Source of the DNA: Pseudomonadota bacterium
GTDB taxonomy: Bacteria > Pseudomonadota > Alphaproteobacteria > Caulobacterales > Caulobacteraceae
Direction of reading: 5' to 3'
Assembly: GCA_023416055.1 (NCBI GenBank)
Contig: JAEZIH010000293.1
Location: forward strand, 1-28,084
DNA: 28,084 nt
How positions within the stretch are numbered: position 1 is the first letter of the stretch; each line of letters opens with the position of its first letter. The notes under the pieces are model-generated. The model did not search any database and was not told the origin of the DNA. It saw only the letters and a list, made by a program, of their open reading frames with translations. Below are positions 17,035 through 26,246 of this stretch, in pieces. The position numbers and the translations under genes are program-made.

Positions 17035-17658
17035 ATGCGACGCCTGTTGCCGACCGCACGGTCATTTCTGTTTCATTCCGGCCAGGCGGCCGCGCTCGCC
17101 TCTGTGGCCGTTCTGGCCATGGCCGCCGCGCCGACCCCGGAACCCTATATCGCGATCGAGGAGGCCGAGGCCTCAACGCCTGTGCCGCCGCCGGTGACCG
17201 CGGAAGCCCGCCCGGCCGGTCCGATCACCCGCCTGATCGCCTTCGTCGAGCCGCTAAAGGGCTATGCGGTGAACTCCGCCTTCGGCCTGCGCCGCCTCGC
17301 CACCGAGGCGCATGCCCGCCAGCACAAGGGCGTGGACATCGCCGCCCCCATCGGCACCAGCGTCTTCGTGGCCTGTGAGGGCGAGGTGATCCGCACCGGT
17401 TACGACGCTGGCGGATACGGCCGCTTCATCGAGGTCCGCCACCCTAACGGCATGAGCACCCTGTACGCCCACCTGAGCCGCGTCGACGTGGCCAGCGGCG
17501 ACCGACTGGGTTCCGGCGAACGGATCGGCCTGGTCGGCACCACGGGCCGTTCGACCGGTCCGCACCTGCACTTCGAGGTCCGCCGCGACCACGCCCAGAT
17601 CAATCCGGTCTCGGTGCTGGGCCAGGAATTCGAGGTCCGCGTCGAGGCGACCGTCTAA
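17035..17658 (+). CDS. M23-family (LytM/LysM-type) murein metallopeptidase
   Basis: Probable cell-wall endopeptidase or amidase activator of 207 residues. An N-terminal hydrophobic segment (about residues 14-33, SFLFHSG...AVLAMAAA) serves as a signal peptide or anchor. A short Pro-rich linker follows, then a complete M23 domain. The zinc ligands are intact: His97 and Asp101 in HKGVDIAAP, and the HLH motif (His177 and His179) in GPHLHFE. Conserved GYGRFIEVRHPNG and STLYAHLS are also present. Enzyme activity rather than an EnvC/NlpD-type regulatory role is therefore likely. ATG 17035 was chosen because the hydrophobic signal begins there; GGAG lies 12 bases before it. The kinase gene follows after 55 bases. 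Confidence 0.88.
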   Translation: MRRLLPTARSFLFHSGQAAALASVAVLAMAAAPTPEPYIAIEEAEASTPVPPPVTAEARPAGPITRLIAFVEPLKGYAVNSAFGLRRLATEAHARQHKGVDIAAPIGTSVFVACEGEVIRTGYDAGGYGRFIEVRHPNGMSTLYAHLSRVDVASGDRLGSGERIGLVGTTGRSTGPHLHFEVRRDHAQINPVSVLGQEFEVRVEATV

Positions 17659-17713
17659 CTGCCACGGTTTCTTCACCCCTTTGCCGGATACTCTCCGGCC
17701 ATAAGGGGGCGCC

Positions 17714-20005
17714 TTGGACCGGATCCTTTACTGCCTGACGATCGAGCACGACTGGCGCTGGACGCTGGCGGCCGGCGTCCTGTGCGTGCTGGGACTGGCG
17801 GTCGCCTTCCGTCTGCTGGTCGAGGCCGGCGCCCTGCAGCGCGCCCGCCGGCGTGAGCTGGCCCTTCTGGGCGCCGTGGTCGGCGGCGTCACCGCCTTCG
17901 CCACCCATTTCGCGGCCATGCAAGGCTACAACGCCGGCGGCGAAGTCCGCTACGGCGTGGCCCTGACGCTGATTTCCTTTGTCTTCGGCGTCAGCGGCGT
18001 GGCGCTGGGCGCAGTGATCGTGCTGATCAAGCCGGGCCACCTGCATCGCGCGCTCGGCGGCATGGTCGGGCTGTCCGGCGTGGGCGCCATGCATTTCGTC
18101 GGTATAGCCGCGCTCGAACTGCCGGGTCGCGCCATCAGCCTGAGCCCCGCCCTGGCCCTGACCGCCATTGCGGGGGGCCTCGCCATCGCCCTGTTCACCG
18201 GCGCCGTCATCCACGGCAAGGGCGCCCTCCGCTTCCTCGCGACTTCGCTGGCGTCGGCCCTGTCGATCATCTTCCTGCACTATGTGGGAATGAGCGCCAT
18301 GATCGTGACGCCCGCCGTCACGGGAGCGCCCGCGCTGGGGCCCAGCCTCTCCGGCTCGACCATGCTGGTCGTGCTGACCGGCCTGGCCATGGCGATCGTG
18401 GCCGTCGCGGGGGCGGTGGCGTGGATGGGCTATTTCTCCCGTTCGACCGCCCTGAACCAGATCCGGGAGGCCATCGACGCCATGCCGGACGGCCTGGCCT
18501 TCTTCGACGCCGACGACCGCCTGGTGCTGTGGAACAACCGCTACGACGAGGTGAACCCCGAGCTGTCGTCCAACCTGCAGGCCGGGATGACCTTCCGCGA
18601 GATCATCCAGATCGGCCTCGACCAGGGACTCTACGCCGAGGCCAAGGGTCGCGAGGAGGAGTGGATCGCAGAGCGGATGGAGTCGCGCCGCGCCCTGTCG
18701 GCGATGATGGAGCAGCGCATCGCCGGCGATCGCTGGCTGCGGGTCGCCGACCGTCGCACGGCCGCCGGCGGCATCGTCACCGTCTGCCCCGACATCACCG
18801 ACCTGAAGAACGACGCCCGCGCCCTGGCCGAGGCGCGCGACGCGGCCCAGGCCGCCAACGCCGCCAAGAGCCAATTCCTGGCCAATATGAGCCACGAGAT
18901 CCGCACGCCGCTGAACGGGGTGATCGGCCTGGCCCAGGCGCTGGGCGGCACCCGGCTGACGCCGCAGCAGACCGAGATGCTGGATCTGATCCAGTCGTCA
19001 GGGCGCACGCTGCAGGTGCTGCTCAGCGACATCCTCGACCTGGCGCGCGTCGAATCGGGCCGCCTGGAGCTGTGCGAGGAGGCCTTCGACCTCGGCCGCG
19101 CGGTGCGCGACGCCGCCCAGCTGTACGAGGCTTCGGCCCGCGAGAAGGGCCTGCAGTTCTTCGTCGACATCGCCCCGGACGTGGATCGGTGGATCGTCGG
19201 CGACGTCGTGCGCCTGAAGCAGATCCTGACCAATCTGGTGTCCAACGCGGTCAAGTTCACCGGCGAGGGCTTCGTCAGCCTGACCGCCGCGCCGGGCCCC
19301 GCCCGCGACGGCGCGCCGACCCTGCGCTTCTCGGTCGAGGACACCGGCATCGGCTTCGACAGCCAGACTCGCGACCGCCTGTTCAGCCGCTTCGAGCAGG
19401 CCGACGGGGCGATCACCCGCAAGTTCGGCGGCTCGGGGCTGGGCCTGGCCATCTCACGCCAGTTGGCCGAGATGATGGGCGGCGACCTGGACTGCGAGAG
19501 CGAGCCCGGCGGCGGTTCGGCCTTCATCCTGACGGTGCCCTTCCGCCCCGCAGAGGCGCCGGGCGCCACGGCCCCGGCGGCGGGCGAGGACGCCGCTGCC
19601 GCGACCGGCACCGTCCGCGTCCTGCTGGCCGACGACCACCCGGTGAACCGCCGTGTGGTCGAGATGATCCTCGCCCAGGCCGATGTCGCCCTGACCTCGG
19701 TCGAGGACGGCGCCCAGGCGGTGCAGGCCGCGCGTGACGGCGACTACGACCTGATCCTGATGGACATGCAGATGCCGGTGATGGACGGGCTGTCCGCGAC
19801 GCGGGAGATCCGGCTGCACGAGGCCGCCATGGGGCTGGAGCGGACGCCGGTGGTCATGCTGACCGCCAACGCCCTGCCCGAGCACATCGCCGCCGGCGAG
19901 GCGGCGGGGGCGGACCGCCACCTGGCCAAGCCCTTCGACGCCGCCGAGCTGCTCGGCCTCGTCGTCGAACTTCCGCGCGGCGGGGCCCGCTCGATCGCCG
20001 CCTGA
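17714..20005 (+). CDS. MHYT-PAS hybrid sensor histidine kinase with receiver domain
   Basis: A 763-residue inner-membrane signalling protein. Residues 1 to about 235 contain seven hydrophobic helices with three MHYT motifs (THFAAM, MHFVGI, LHYVGM), a domain proposed to sense oxygen, CO or NO through bound metal. A PAS domain (about 250-360, opening DAMPDGLAFFDADDRLVLWN), a HisKA box SHEIRTPLNGVIG with His394, and a HATPase_c domain (NLVSNAVKFT, DTGIGFD, GSGLGLAIS) follow. The C-terminal receiver has the acidic pair DD at 640-641 and phospho-acceptor Asp684 in MDMQMPVMDG. Start is TTG 17714, with AAGGGGG (17703-17709) before it. No response regulator with an output domain lies beside it, so the phosphate probably goes to a distant phosphotransfer protein. 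A hairpin (GCCGGA-TACTC-TCCGGC, 17683-17699) precedes the ribosome-binding site. Confidence 0.93.
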   Translation: MDRILYCLTIEHDWRWTLAAGVLCVLGLAVAFRLLVEAGALQRARRRELALLGAVVGGVTAFATHFAAMQGYNAGGEVRYGVALTLISFVFGVSGVALGAVIVLIKPGHLHRALGGMVGLSGVGAMHFVGIAALELPGRAISLSPALALTAIAGGLAIALFTGAVIHGKGALRFLATSLASALSIIFLHYVGMSAMIVTPAVTGAPALGPSLSGSTMLVVLTGLAMAIVAVAGAVAWMGYFSRSTALNQIREAIDAMPDGLAFFDADDRLVLWNNRYDEVNPELSSNLQAGMTFREIIQIGLDQGLYAEAKGREEEWIAERMESRRALSAMMEQRIAGDRWLRVADRRTAAGGIVTVCPDITDLKNDARALAEARDAAQAANAAKSQFLANMSHEIRTPLNGVIGLAQALGGTRLTPQQTEMLDLIQSSGRTLQVLLSDILDLARVESGRLELCEEAFDLGRAVRDAAQLYEASAREKGLQFFVDIAPDVDRWIVGDVVRLKQILTNLVSNAVKFTGEGFVSLTAAPGPARDGAPTLRFSVEDTGIGFDSQTRDRLFSRFEQADGAITRKFGGSGLGLAISRQLAEMMGGDLDCESEPGGGSAFILTVPFRPAEAPGATAPAAGEDAAAATGTVRVLLADDHPVNRRVVEMILAQADVALTSVEDGAQAVQAARDGDYDLILMDMQMPVMDGLSATREIRLHEAAMGLERTPVVMLTANALPEHIAAGEAAGADRHLAKPFDAAELLGLVVELPRGGARSIAA

Positions 20006-20007
20006 GC

Positions 20008-20217
20008 CTATTCGTAGCCGTGGGCGGCCTCGTTGATGACCTGCGAGGGCATCTGCGAGAAGTCGACGCTGACCGGCTGGGCCAGCTTGCGCTGGAAGGT
20101 GCCGATCACGTGCTCGAGGCGACGGCGCACCTCGCGCTCGGCCTCGGTCCCGGCGTCCAGCGACAGCGGGGCGAGGCAGAAGTCGATGATGGCCTGGGGA
20201 CGGGTCATCGGTTCCAT
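20008..20217 (-). CDS. Small protein of unknown function, downstream of aceA
   Basis: A 69-residue protein that I do not recognise. It is probably soluble: no signal peptide or membrane segment, with a charged central helix (AEREVRRRLEHVIGTFQRKL) and an acidic N-terminal half. The case for a real gene is that AAGGAGAG lies 5 bases before ATG 20217 and that the gene begins 11 bases after the aceA stop on the same strand. A second ATG at 20208 is possible. It ends 2 bases from the convergent kinase gene. Co-transcription with isocitrate lyase is likely, so a part in the glyoxylate shunt, for example a partner or regulator of AceA, is possible but unproven. Confidence 0.75.
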   Translation of the reverse strand: MEPMTRPQAIIDFCLAPLSLDAGTEAEREVRRRLEHVIGTFQRKLAQPVSVDFSQMPSQVINEAAHGYE

Positions 20218-20228
20218 GGGGTCTCTCC

Positions 20229-21509
<1,281 letters not shown>

Positions 21510-21605
21510 GGCGGTTCTCCAATGCCGATGCGCGGCGATGTCGGAGAGGAGAACACCCGAAAGTCAAAACTGATACAGCCGCCACTCTCAAGGCGAGGTC
21601 GTTTG

Positions 21606-21618
21606 GTCACATCGTGAC
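21606..21618. promoter_or_regulatory. Candidate operator 1 (GTCA-N5-TGAC) between aceA and the regulator gene
   Basis: A palindrome GTCAC-ATC-GTGAC, readable as GTCA-N5-TGAC. It overlaps the -35 element (TTGGTC, 21603-21608) of a possible promoter for the regulator gene and lies about 97 bases upstream of the aceA start. A second site of the same form is 25 bases away. Confidence 0.5.
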
Positions 21619-21630
21619 ACTTGCTGTTAA

Positions 21631-21643
21631 GTCATTTTGTGAC
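21631..21643. promoter_or_regulatory. Candidate operator 2 (GTCA-N5-TGAC) between aceA and the regulator gene
   Basis: GTCA-TTTTG-TGAC has the same half-sites and spacer length as the site at 21606-21618. It begins directly after a possible -10 element (TGTTAA, 21625-21630) and ends 11 bases before the regulator ATG, over the expected transcription start, so a bound protein would block that promoter. Confidence 0.5.
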
Positions 21644-21654
21644 ATCGTGCGGGC

Positions 21655-23076
21655 ATGGACGTCGCCGACCGCAAGCTGTTCCTCGGCGGCCGCCTCAAGC
21701 GGCTGCGGCGCGATCTGGGCCTGACCCAGACGGCGATGGCCGCCGATCTCGGCTGTTCGCCCAGCTATCTCAACCACATAGAGCGCAACCAGCGGCCGGT
21801 GTCGGCCCAGCTGCTGCTGCGTCTGGCCGAGACCTACGACGTCGACCTGCGCACCTTCGGCCCGTCCGGCGGCCCGGCCACCGAGGCCAGCCTGACCGAG
21901 GCCTTCGCCGATCCCGTGTTCCAGGGCCTTGCCGTGCCGCGTCATGAGATCGTCCAGCTGGCCGAGGACCAGCCCGCCGCCGCCGACGCCCTGCTGCGCC
22001 TGTACCGAGCCTTCGCGGACCGCCGCGCCCGTGAGGCGGTCGAGGCGGGGACGACCGGCGTCGGGGACGAGACCCCCGCCGACTGGGTGCGCGAGTACGT
22101 CCAGTCGCGGCGCAACCACTTTCCCGAGCTGGACGCCGCCGGCGAGACGCTGGCCGCGGCGCTGGAGGCCGAGGCGCCCGGGGAGCCGTTCGAGACCCGC
22201 GCCCGCGCCCGGCTGCAGGCCCGCCATGGCCTGAGCGTCCGCACCCTGCCCGACGACGTCATGGTCGAGTGGACCCGCCGCTTCGACCCGCACCGCCGGC
22301 GTCTGCTGCTCTCCGAGACCCTCGGCCCCTCCTCCCGCGCCTTCGCGGTCGCCTTCCAGCTGACCCTGGCCGAGCACGACGCGGAGCTGACCGCCCTCGC
22401 CGACGCCGCCGGTGCCCCCGACGAGCCGACGCGCCGCCTGCTGAAGGTGTCCCTGGCCAACACCCTCGCCGCCGCCGTGCTGATGCCCTACGCCGCCTTC
22501 CAGGCCACCGCCGAGGCGACCGGCTACGACCTCTCCCGCCTGCAGGCCCGCTTCGGCGTGTCCTTCGAACAGGCCGCGCATCGCCTGACCACCCTGTCGC
22601 GCCCCACCGCCCGCGGCGTGCCCTTCTTCCTCATGCGGGTGGACCAGGCCGGCAATGTCTCGAAGCGCTTCGCAGCCGGCGCCTTCCCCTTCTCGCGCTT
22701 CGGCGGGGCCTGCCCGCGTTGGCGCCTGCACAGCGCCTTCCGCACCCCCGGCCGCATCGTCACCCAGATCGTCGAGACGCCGGACGGCCAGCGCTGGTTC
22801 ACCCTCGCCCGCACCGTCGACCGGCAGGGCCGCGACGCCTTCACCGAGACCCACGACCTCGCCGTCGGCCTCGGCTGCGAGCTGAAGCACGCCCACCGGC
22901 TGATCTACGCCCGCGGTCTCGACCTGACGGCGCCCGAGGTCACCCCCATCGGCCCCGCCTGCCGCCTGTGCCACCGCCACCCCTGCGCCGAACGCGCCGC
23001 CCCGCCAGTGGATCGCCCGCTGACCGTCGACGACTGGTCCAAGTCGGTGAGCCCCTATCCGTTCGCGGCGGGGTGA
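21655..23076 (+). CDS. ScfR/RamB/PccR-type transcriptional regulator (XRE family)
   Basis: A 473-residue DNA-binding regulator of the family that senses short-chain acyl-CoAs and controls acetate or propionate use (RamB, PccR). An XRE helix-turn-helix is at about residues 9-66 (LKRLRRDLGLTQTAMAADLG, SYLNHIERNQRPVSAQLLLRLA). A central domain of the ImmA/IrrE type follows, but the protease motif HExxH is replaced (LAEHDAEL), as is usual in this group. The C-terminal DUF2083-type domain ends with the characteristic Cys cluster GPACRLCHRHPCAERA. No clear ribosome-binding site precedes ATG 21655. Divergence from aceA and the paired palindromes suggest control of aceA and of itself. The AAGTTTGCAAA-like motif reported for RamB/PccR is not seen here. 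Confidence 0.9.
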   Translation: MDVADRKLFLGGRLKRLRRDLGLTQTAMAADLGCSPSYLNHIERNQRPVSAQLLLRLAETYDVDLRTFGPSGGPATEASLTEAFADPVFQGLAVPRHEIVQLAEDQPAAADALLRLYRAFADRRAREAVEAGTTGVGDETPADWVREYVQSRRNHFPELDAAGETLAAALEAEAPGEPFETRARARLQARHGLSVRTLPDDVMVEWTRRFDPHRRRLLLSETLGPSSRAFAVAFQLTLAEHDAELTALADAAGAPDEPTRRLLKVSLANTLAAAVLMPYAAFQATAEATGYDLSRLQARFGVSFEQAAHRLTTLSRPTARGVPFFLMRVDQAGNVSKRFAAGAFPFSRFGGACPRWRLHSAFRTPGRIVTQIVETPDGQRWFTLARTVDRQGRDAFTETHDLAVGLGCELKHAHRLIYARGLDLTAPEVTPIGPACRLCHRHPCAERAAPPVDRPLTVDDWSKSVSPYPFAAG

Positions 23077-23112
23077 TGTTCGCTCGCATGGCCGCCCGTG
23101 GTATGGTGAGCC

Positions 23113-23409
23113 ATGGCCGATGGCGCTCCCACCCGCACGCTCAGCGTGACCCTGCCCCGGACGATGGCGGACGACCTCGAAGAGGCCGCTCAAGACTCAG
23201 GCATGGAGCTCGACCGCTACCTCGGTGAACTGATCGCCGACGTTTTCGGCGAAGGCCCCTCCCGGCGTCAGGACGGCGCCGCTCGCGCCTTTCAGGAATC
23301 GGCCGCATCGGCCGCCCTTGAAGCGTACGACCGCACCGGAGAGTGGGTCGGACCCGATGACGCCTTCGCCGCTGTCGATAGCGCGCTCGGCGAGCGCGAG
23401 CGGCGGTGA
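23113..23409 (+). CDS. ParD-like antitoxin
   Basis: A 98-residue protein beginning with a ribbon-helix-helix DNA-binding motif (TRTLSVTLPRTMADDLEEAA, then DRYLGELIADVF, about residues 7-45). A longer charged and flexible C-terminal half probably wraps the toxin. It likely neutralises the ParE/RelE-like protein encoded next and represses the pair. It starts 36 bases after the regulator gene, and the toxin start GTG overlaps its stop in GTGA. The identification rests on size, fold pattern and partner. Confidence 0.8.
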   Translation: MADGAPTRTLSVTLPRTMADDLEEAAQDSGMELDRYLGELIADVFGEGPSRRQDGAARAFQESAASAALEAYDRTGEWVGPDDAFAAVDSALGERERR

Positions 23410-23687
23410 AATACGCGGTCAGGCTGACGCCGGCCGCGCAGCGCGATCTCGTCCGCTTGATTGTCTTTCTCGCAGAGCAGAGCCCTCGCGCCGCACTCCG
23501 GGCGCAGCGCCTCCTGCAGGCCCGGATCCGTTCGCTGGCCAGGATGCCGGCGCGGGCGCGCAGGCTGCCGTCGGGTCTGCACGTCCTCGACGTCCCCTTC
23601 GGCGACAGCGGTTATGCGATCTGGTTCGGCCTTCGCGACGACCATGGCGTCGTCGCCCGCATCTTCCACATGCGGGAGGACCGCTAG
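23406..23687 (+). CDS. ParE/RelE-superfamily toxin
   Basis: A 93-residue basic protein with the ParE fold pattern: KYAVRLTPAAQRDLVRLIVFLAEQ near the N-terminus (strand then two helices), ARRLPSGLHVLDVPFGDSGYAIWFGLR in the centre and a C-terminal strand VVARIFHMRED. It starts with GTG 23406 in a 4-base overlap with the antitoxin stop, so the two are translationally coupled. ParE members poison DNA gyrase while RelE members cut mRNA on the ribosome; the sequence looks more like ParE, but the target is not decided. It ends 11 bases from the convergent peptidase gene. Confidence 0.83.
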   Translation: MKYAVRLTPAAQRDLVRLIVFLAEQSPRAALRAQRLLQARIRSLARMPARARRLPSGLHVLDVPFGDSGYAIWFGLRDDHGVVARIFHMREDR

Positions 23688-23698
23688 GGGGTTGAGCC

Positions 23699-25102
23699 TC
23701 AGACTCCGATCACCACCCCCGCCCGCTCCAGCAGTCCATTCACCACCGCCGCGGCGTCCTGCGAACCCCGGTCGAGCAGCATTTCGATATCCGCCCGCAG
23801 CGACGGATCGCCGGAGATCGCGTCGAGACGGTCCAGCCATTCGTCGCGGGTCAGCACGCCGTCCTCGCGGTTCTCGTCGATCAGCGGTTTGAGGAAGTCG
23901 AACCAGTCGCCGCCGGCGGCGCGCTTCTGGGCCGCCTCGGCGACGAGGGCGAAGACCGCGCCGCAGGCGTAGTAGGCGCGGTGTTGGCCGCGCGAGGCCG
24001 CCGTCTCGACCGGCTGGACGGCCAGCCGGCCGCAGTCGTTCACCGCCTCCTGCTCCGGGACCGCCATGTCGTAGGCGGAATCCAGGGCGCCCGTGGCGCG
24101 GATGGCCATCAGGTCGGCGCCGCCCTCGGTGATCCAGGCGTCGCGGCTGCGCTCGTAGCGCACCGTCTGGCCCAGCCAGAAATGCGCGCTCTCGTGGCTG
24201 ATGAACCACCGGTTCTGCGACTCGCCCTCGGCCGAAGGCCTGACATTGCCGACGCCCTCGAAGGTCATGACGATCAGGCCGGGCAGCACGGACCCGCCCA
24301 TGCTCTGGACCTCGGGGGTGGGGCCGCGCCAGCTGGCCATGATAGTCGGGCGGTCGGTCTGGCCCGGTCCCAGCCGGCGGACATAGTGGTCCGCCACGCG
24401 GGGCGAGAAGTGCTCGATCATCGCCGCGACCCAGGTCGGCAACTGGGGATCGACCACCGTCACCAGCCGCGGGCTTTCCTGCATCTGGGCGTCGCCGAAC
24501 AGCACATAGGTCGCCCCGTCCTCGGTCACTCCTTCGTCCACCCGTTGGCCCTGCAGCAGCACCGGCCCGGCCCGGTCGCGCCAGGTGACGCGGGCGTTGC
24601 TCATGCCGATGTCGGCGCCGTTCAGGTCGTCGCCCGCATTCCGCGCGGCCTCCAGCGAAGGCAGGGCGAAGACGTCGAAGGCGCCCGTGAATAGCGCCGT
24701 GGAGCCGTCGGTGAAGGCGAGTACGCCATAGTCCGCTTCCAGGTTGTGGTCGCGCGGGGTCAGGCGAAGGCTCACCTGCCGGGGCACGGGTCCGCCGTCC
24801 AGGGTCCGCAGCACGTCCAGTTCGCCGACCCGCTCGAGGACCACGCCCGGGGTGGCGGACACCCAGTCCGTCGGCCGCCAGGGCTCTCGCGTGCGGTTGA
24901 TCCGGGACGACCGGATGAAGGCCCACACGGGCGCGTCCTGGTTGAAGGCGTAGTCGGCCGTCCACAGATCGCCGTCGCGCGTCACCGTGACCTCCACCGG
25001 CCCGGGCGCCGCCGCCACGACGGCCGAAACCGGGGCCGCCGCACCCGCCACGCAGACCGCCAGCGCCGCCGCCGCGATCCAGCTCGCCTTCAAACCACCC
25101 AT
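23699..25102 (-). CDS. Secreted M1-type (gluzincin) zinc metallopeptidase
   Basis: A 467-residue protein with an N-terminal signal peptide (about residues 1-33, Ala/Val-rich). The zinc site is HESAH at residues 303-307 followed by Glu326 in ITEGGADL, exactly the HExxH-x18-E spacing of M1 aminopeptidases. The usual M1 exopeptidase signature GxMEN is not obvious; MGGSVLPGL lies at that position, so aminopeptidase activity is uncertain. It is about half the length of typical M1 enzymes and lacks their large C-terminal helical domain. GGAGG lies 4 bases before ATG 25102. It is 66 bases downstream of the WYL regulator on the same strand and may share its transcript. Confidence 0.85.
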   Translation of the reverse strand: MGGLKASWIAAAALAVCVAGAAAPVSAVVAAAPGPVEVTVTRDGDLWTADYAFNQDAPVWAFIRSSRINRTREPWRPTDWVSATPGVVLERVGELDVLRTLDGGPVPRQVSLRLTPRDHNLEADYGVLAFTDGSTALFTGAFDVFALPSLEAARNAGDDLNGADIGMSNARVTWRDRAGPVLLQGQRVDEGVTEDGATYVLFGDAQMQESPRLVTVVDPQLPTWVAAMIEHFSPRVADHYVRRLGPGQTDRPTIMASWRGPTPEVQSMGGSVLPGLIVMTFEGVGNVRPSAEGESQNRWFISHESAHFWLGQTVRYERSRDAWITEGGADLMAIRATGALDSAYDMAVPEQEAVNDCGRLAVQPVETAASRGQHRAYYACGAVFALVAEAAQKRAAGGDWFDFLKPLIDENREDGVLTRDEWLDRLDAISGDPSLRADIEMLLDRGSQDAAAVVNGLLERAGVVIGV

Positions 25103-25168
25103 GTCGCCTCCGCAATCTGCGGCCGGACGCTAGCTTGGCGGTGCTGGCGGCGTCGTCTTAATTCCGGT

Positions 25169-26158
25169 TCAGGCTTCGGCCCGTTCGAGGGCGCGGCCCG
25201 CCGCCGCCAGCTCCCCGGCCATCACGGCCTTCAGCCGGGACGGCTGCAGGATGGTCACCTGCTCACCCCAGGTGAACAGATGCCAGGCCAGCTCGCGCAT
25301 GCCCGAGGCGCGGAAACGCACCAGCACCGAGCCGTCGGGCTGATCCTCCACCGTCTGGGTCGGATGCCAGCGCCAGGCGCGGGCCTCGTCGGCGCCCTCT
25401 GGCGCGACGCGCAGGGCCACGTCCTCGATGGCGTCCTGGTAGATGCCGAATGACTGGCTGGCGAAGGCGGCGAGGTCGAAGTCGGCCGGGGGCGCCGCCG
25501 TCCCCTCCTCGGCCCGCACCGCGCTCATCCGGTCGAGGCGGAAGGTGCGGATGTTGCCGGTCTCCCGGTCGGCGGCGACCAGATAGTTGGCGCGACCGAA
25601 CATCACCCCGCAGGGAGCGACGCTGCGCCGCCGCGCCTCGGCCCCGGGCCGGCTGTAGATGAAGCCCAGCGGCCGCCCGGCCAGAATGGCCTGGCGTATC
25701 TCGGCCAGCACGGTCTCGTCGGCCGACGGACGCGGGCCCGCCTGCACGGCGATGGTCTCGGCGCGGACCAGGGCTTCGAGGTCGGGGGCCAGCCGGTTCA
25801 GCGCGGTCGACCGCATGGCCGACTTCAACTTGCGCTCCAGCGCTTCCAGCGCCGCCGCCCGGCCCGGCTCGCCGCTGGCCCGCAGGGCCTGCGCCGCCTT
25901 CGCCAGTTCGATCAGTTCGGTCGCCGTCGGGGCCTGTTCGAAGGCCGACAGGCCGCCGCGGATGCGCCAGCGCTTGTGCGGCGGGTCGGACACCTCGTCC
26001 GTCTGGGGAAACAGGGCGATGACGGCGTCCCGCAGCCGCTCGGCCGTGCGACGCGCCACCCCGAACTCGCGGGCGATGTCCTCCAGCGTCAGGCCCTCGG
26101 CGCTGGCCGCCATGCGCCGCGCCAGGTCGATCACCATGGCCGCCTTGTCGTGTCTCAT
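25169..26158 (-). CDS. WYL-domain transcriptional regulator
   Basis: A 329-residue regulator. The N-terminal DeoR-type winged helix (LTLEDIAREFGVARRTAERLRDAVIALFP, about residues 23-51) binds DNA. A helical middle part is followed by the WYL ligand-sensing domain (ILAGRPLGFIYSRP, RSVAPCGVMFGRANYLVAADRETGNIRTFRLDRM) and a C-terminal WCX-like extension (VRFRASGMRELAWHLFTWGEQVTILQP). Such proteins often sense nucleic acid or nucleotides and control DNA damage or defence genes. The start at ATG 26158 matches the usual beginning MRHDKA; a TTG at 26194 is also in frame, and neither has a good ribosome-binding site. It is divergent from a small unknown gene 88 bases away. Confidence 0.9.
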   Translation of the reverse strand: MRHDKAAMVIDLARRMAASAEGLTLEDIAREFGVARRTAERLRDAVIALFPQTDEVSDPPHKRWRIRGGLSAFEQAPTATELIELAKAAQALRASGEPGRAAALEALERKLKSAMRSTALNRLAPDLEALVRAETIAVQAGPRPSADETVLAEIRQAILAGRPLGFIYSRPGAEARRRSVAPCGVMFGRANYLVAADRETGNIRTFRLDRMSAVRAEEGTAAPPADFDLAAFASQSFGIYQDAIEDVALRVAPEGADEARAWRWHPTQTVEDQPDGSVLVRFRASGMRELAWHLFTWGEQVTILQPSRLKAVMAGELAAAGRALERAEA

Positions 26159-26185
26159 CGCCGGCAGAAAAGCATACGTCCGATT

Positions 26186-26209
26186 TTGACGCAACGCTGC
26201 CGCATAGTC
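26186..26209 (+). promoter_or_regulatory. Possible housekeeping promoter for the 76-residue gene
   Basis: TTGACG at 26186-26191 and GCATAGTC at 26202-26209 loosely resemble the Caulobacter housekeeping elements TTGACGS and GCTANAWC. The -35 element is good, the -10 element is poor and the spacer is about one base short. It lies in the divergent gap, 37 bases before ATG 26247. Confidence 0.27.
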
Positions 26210-26246
26210 GCATCATCGACAGATCACAGCTCCAGGAGCTTCCCAA

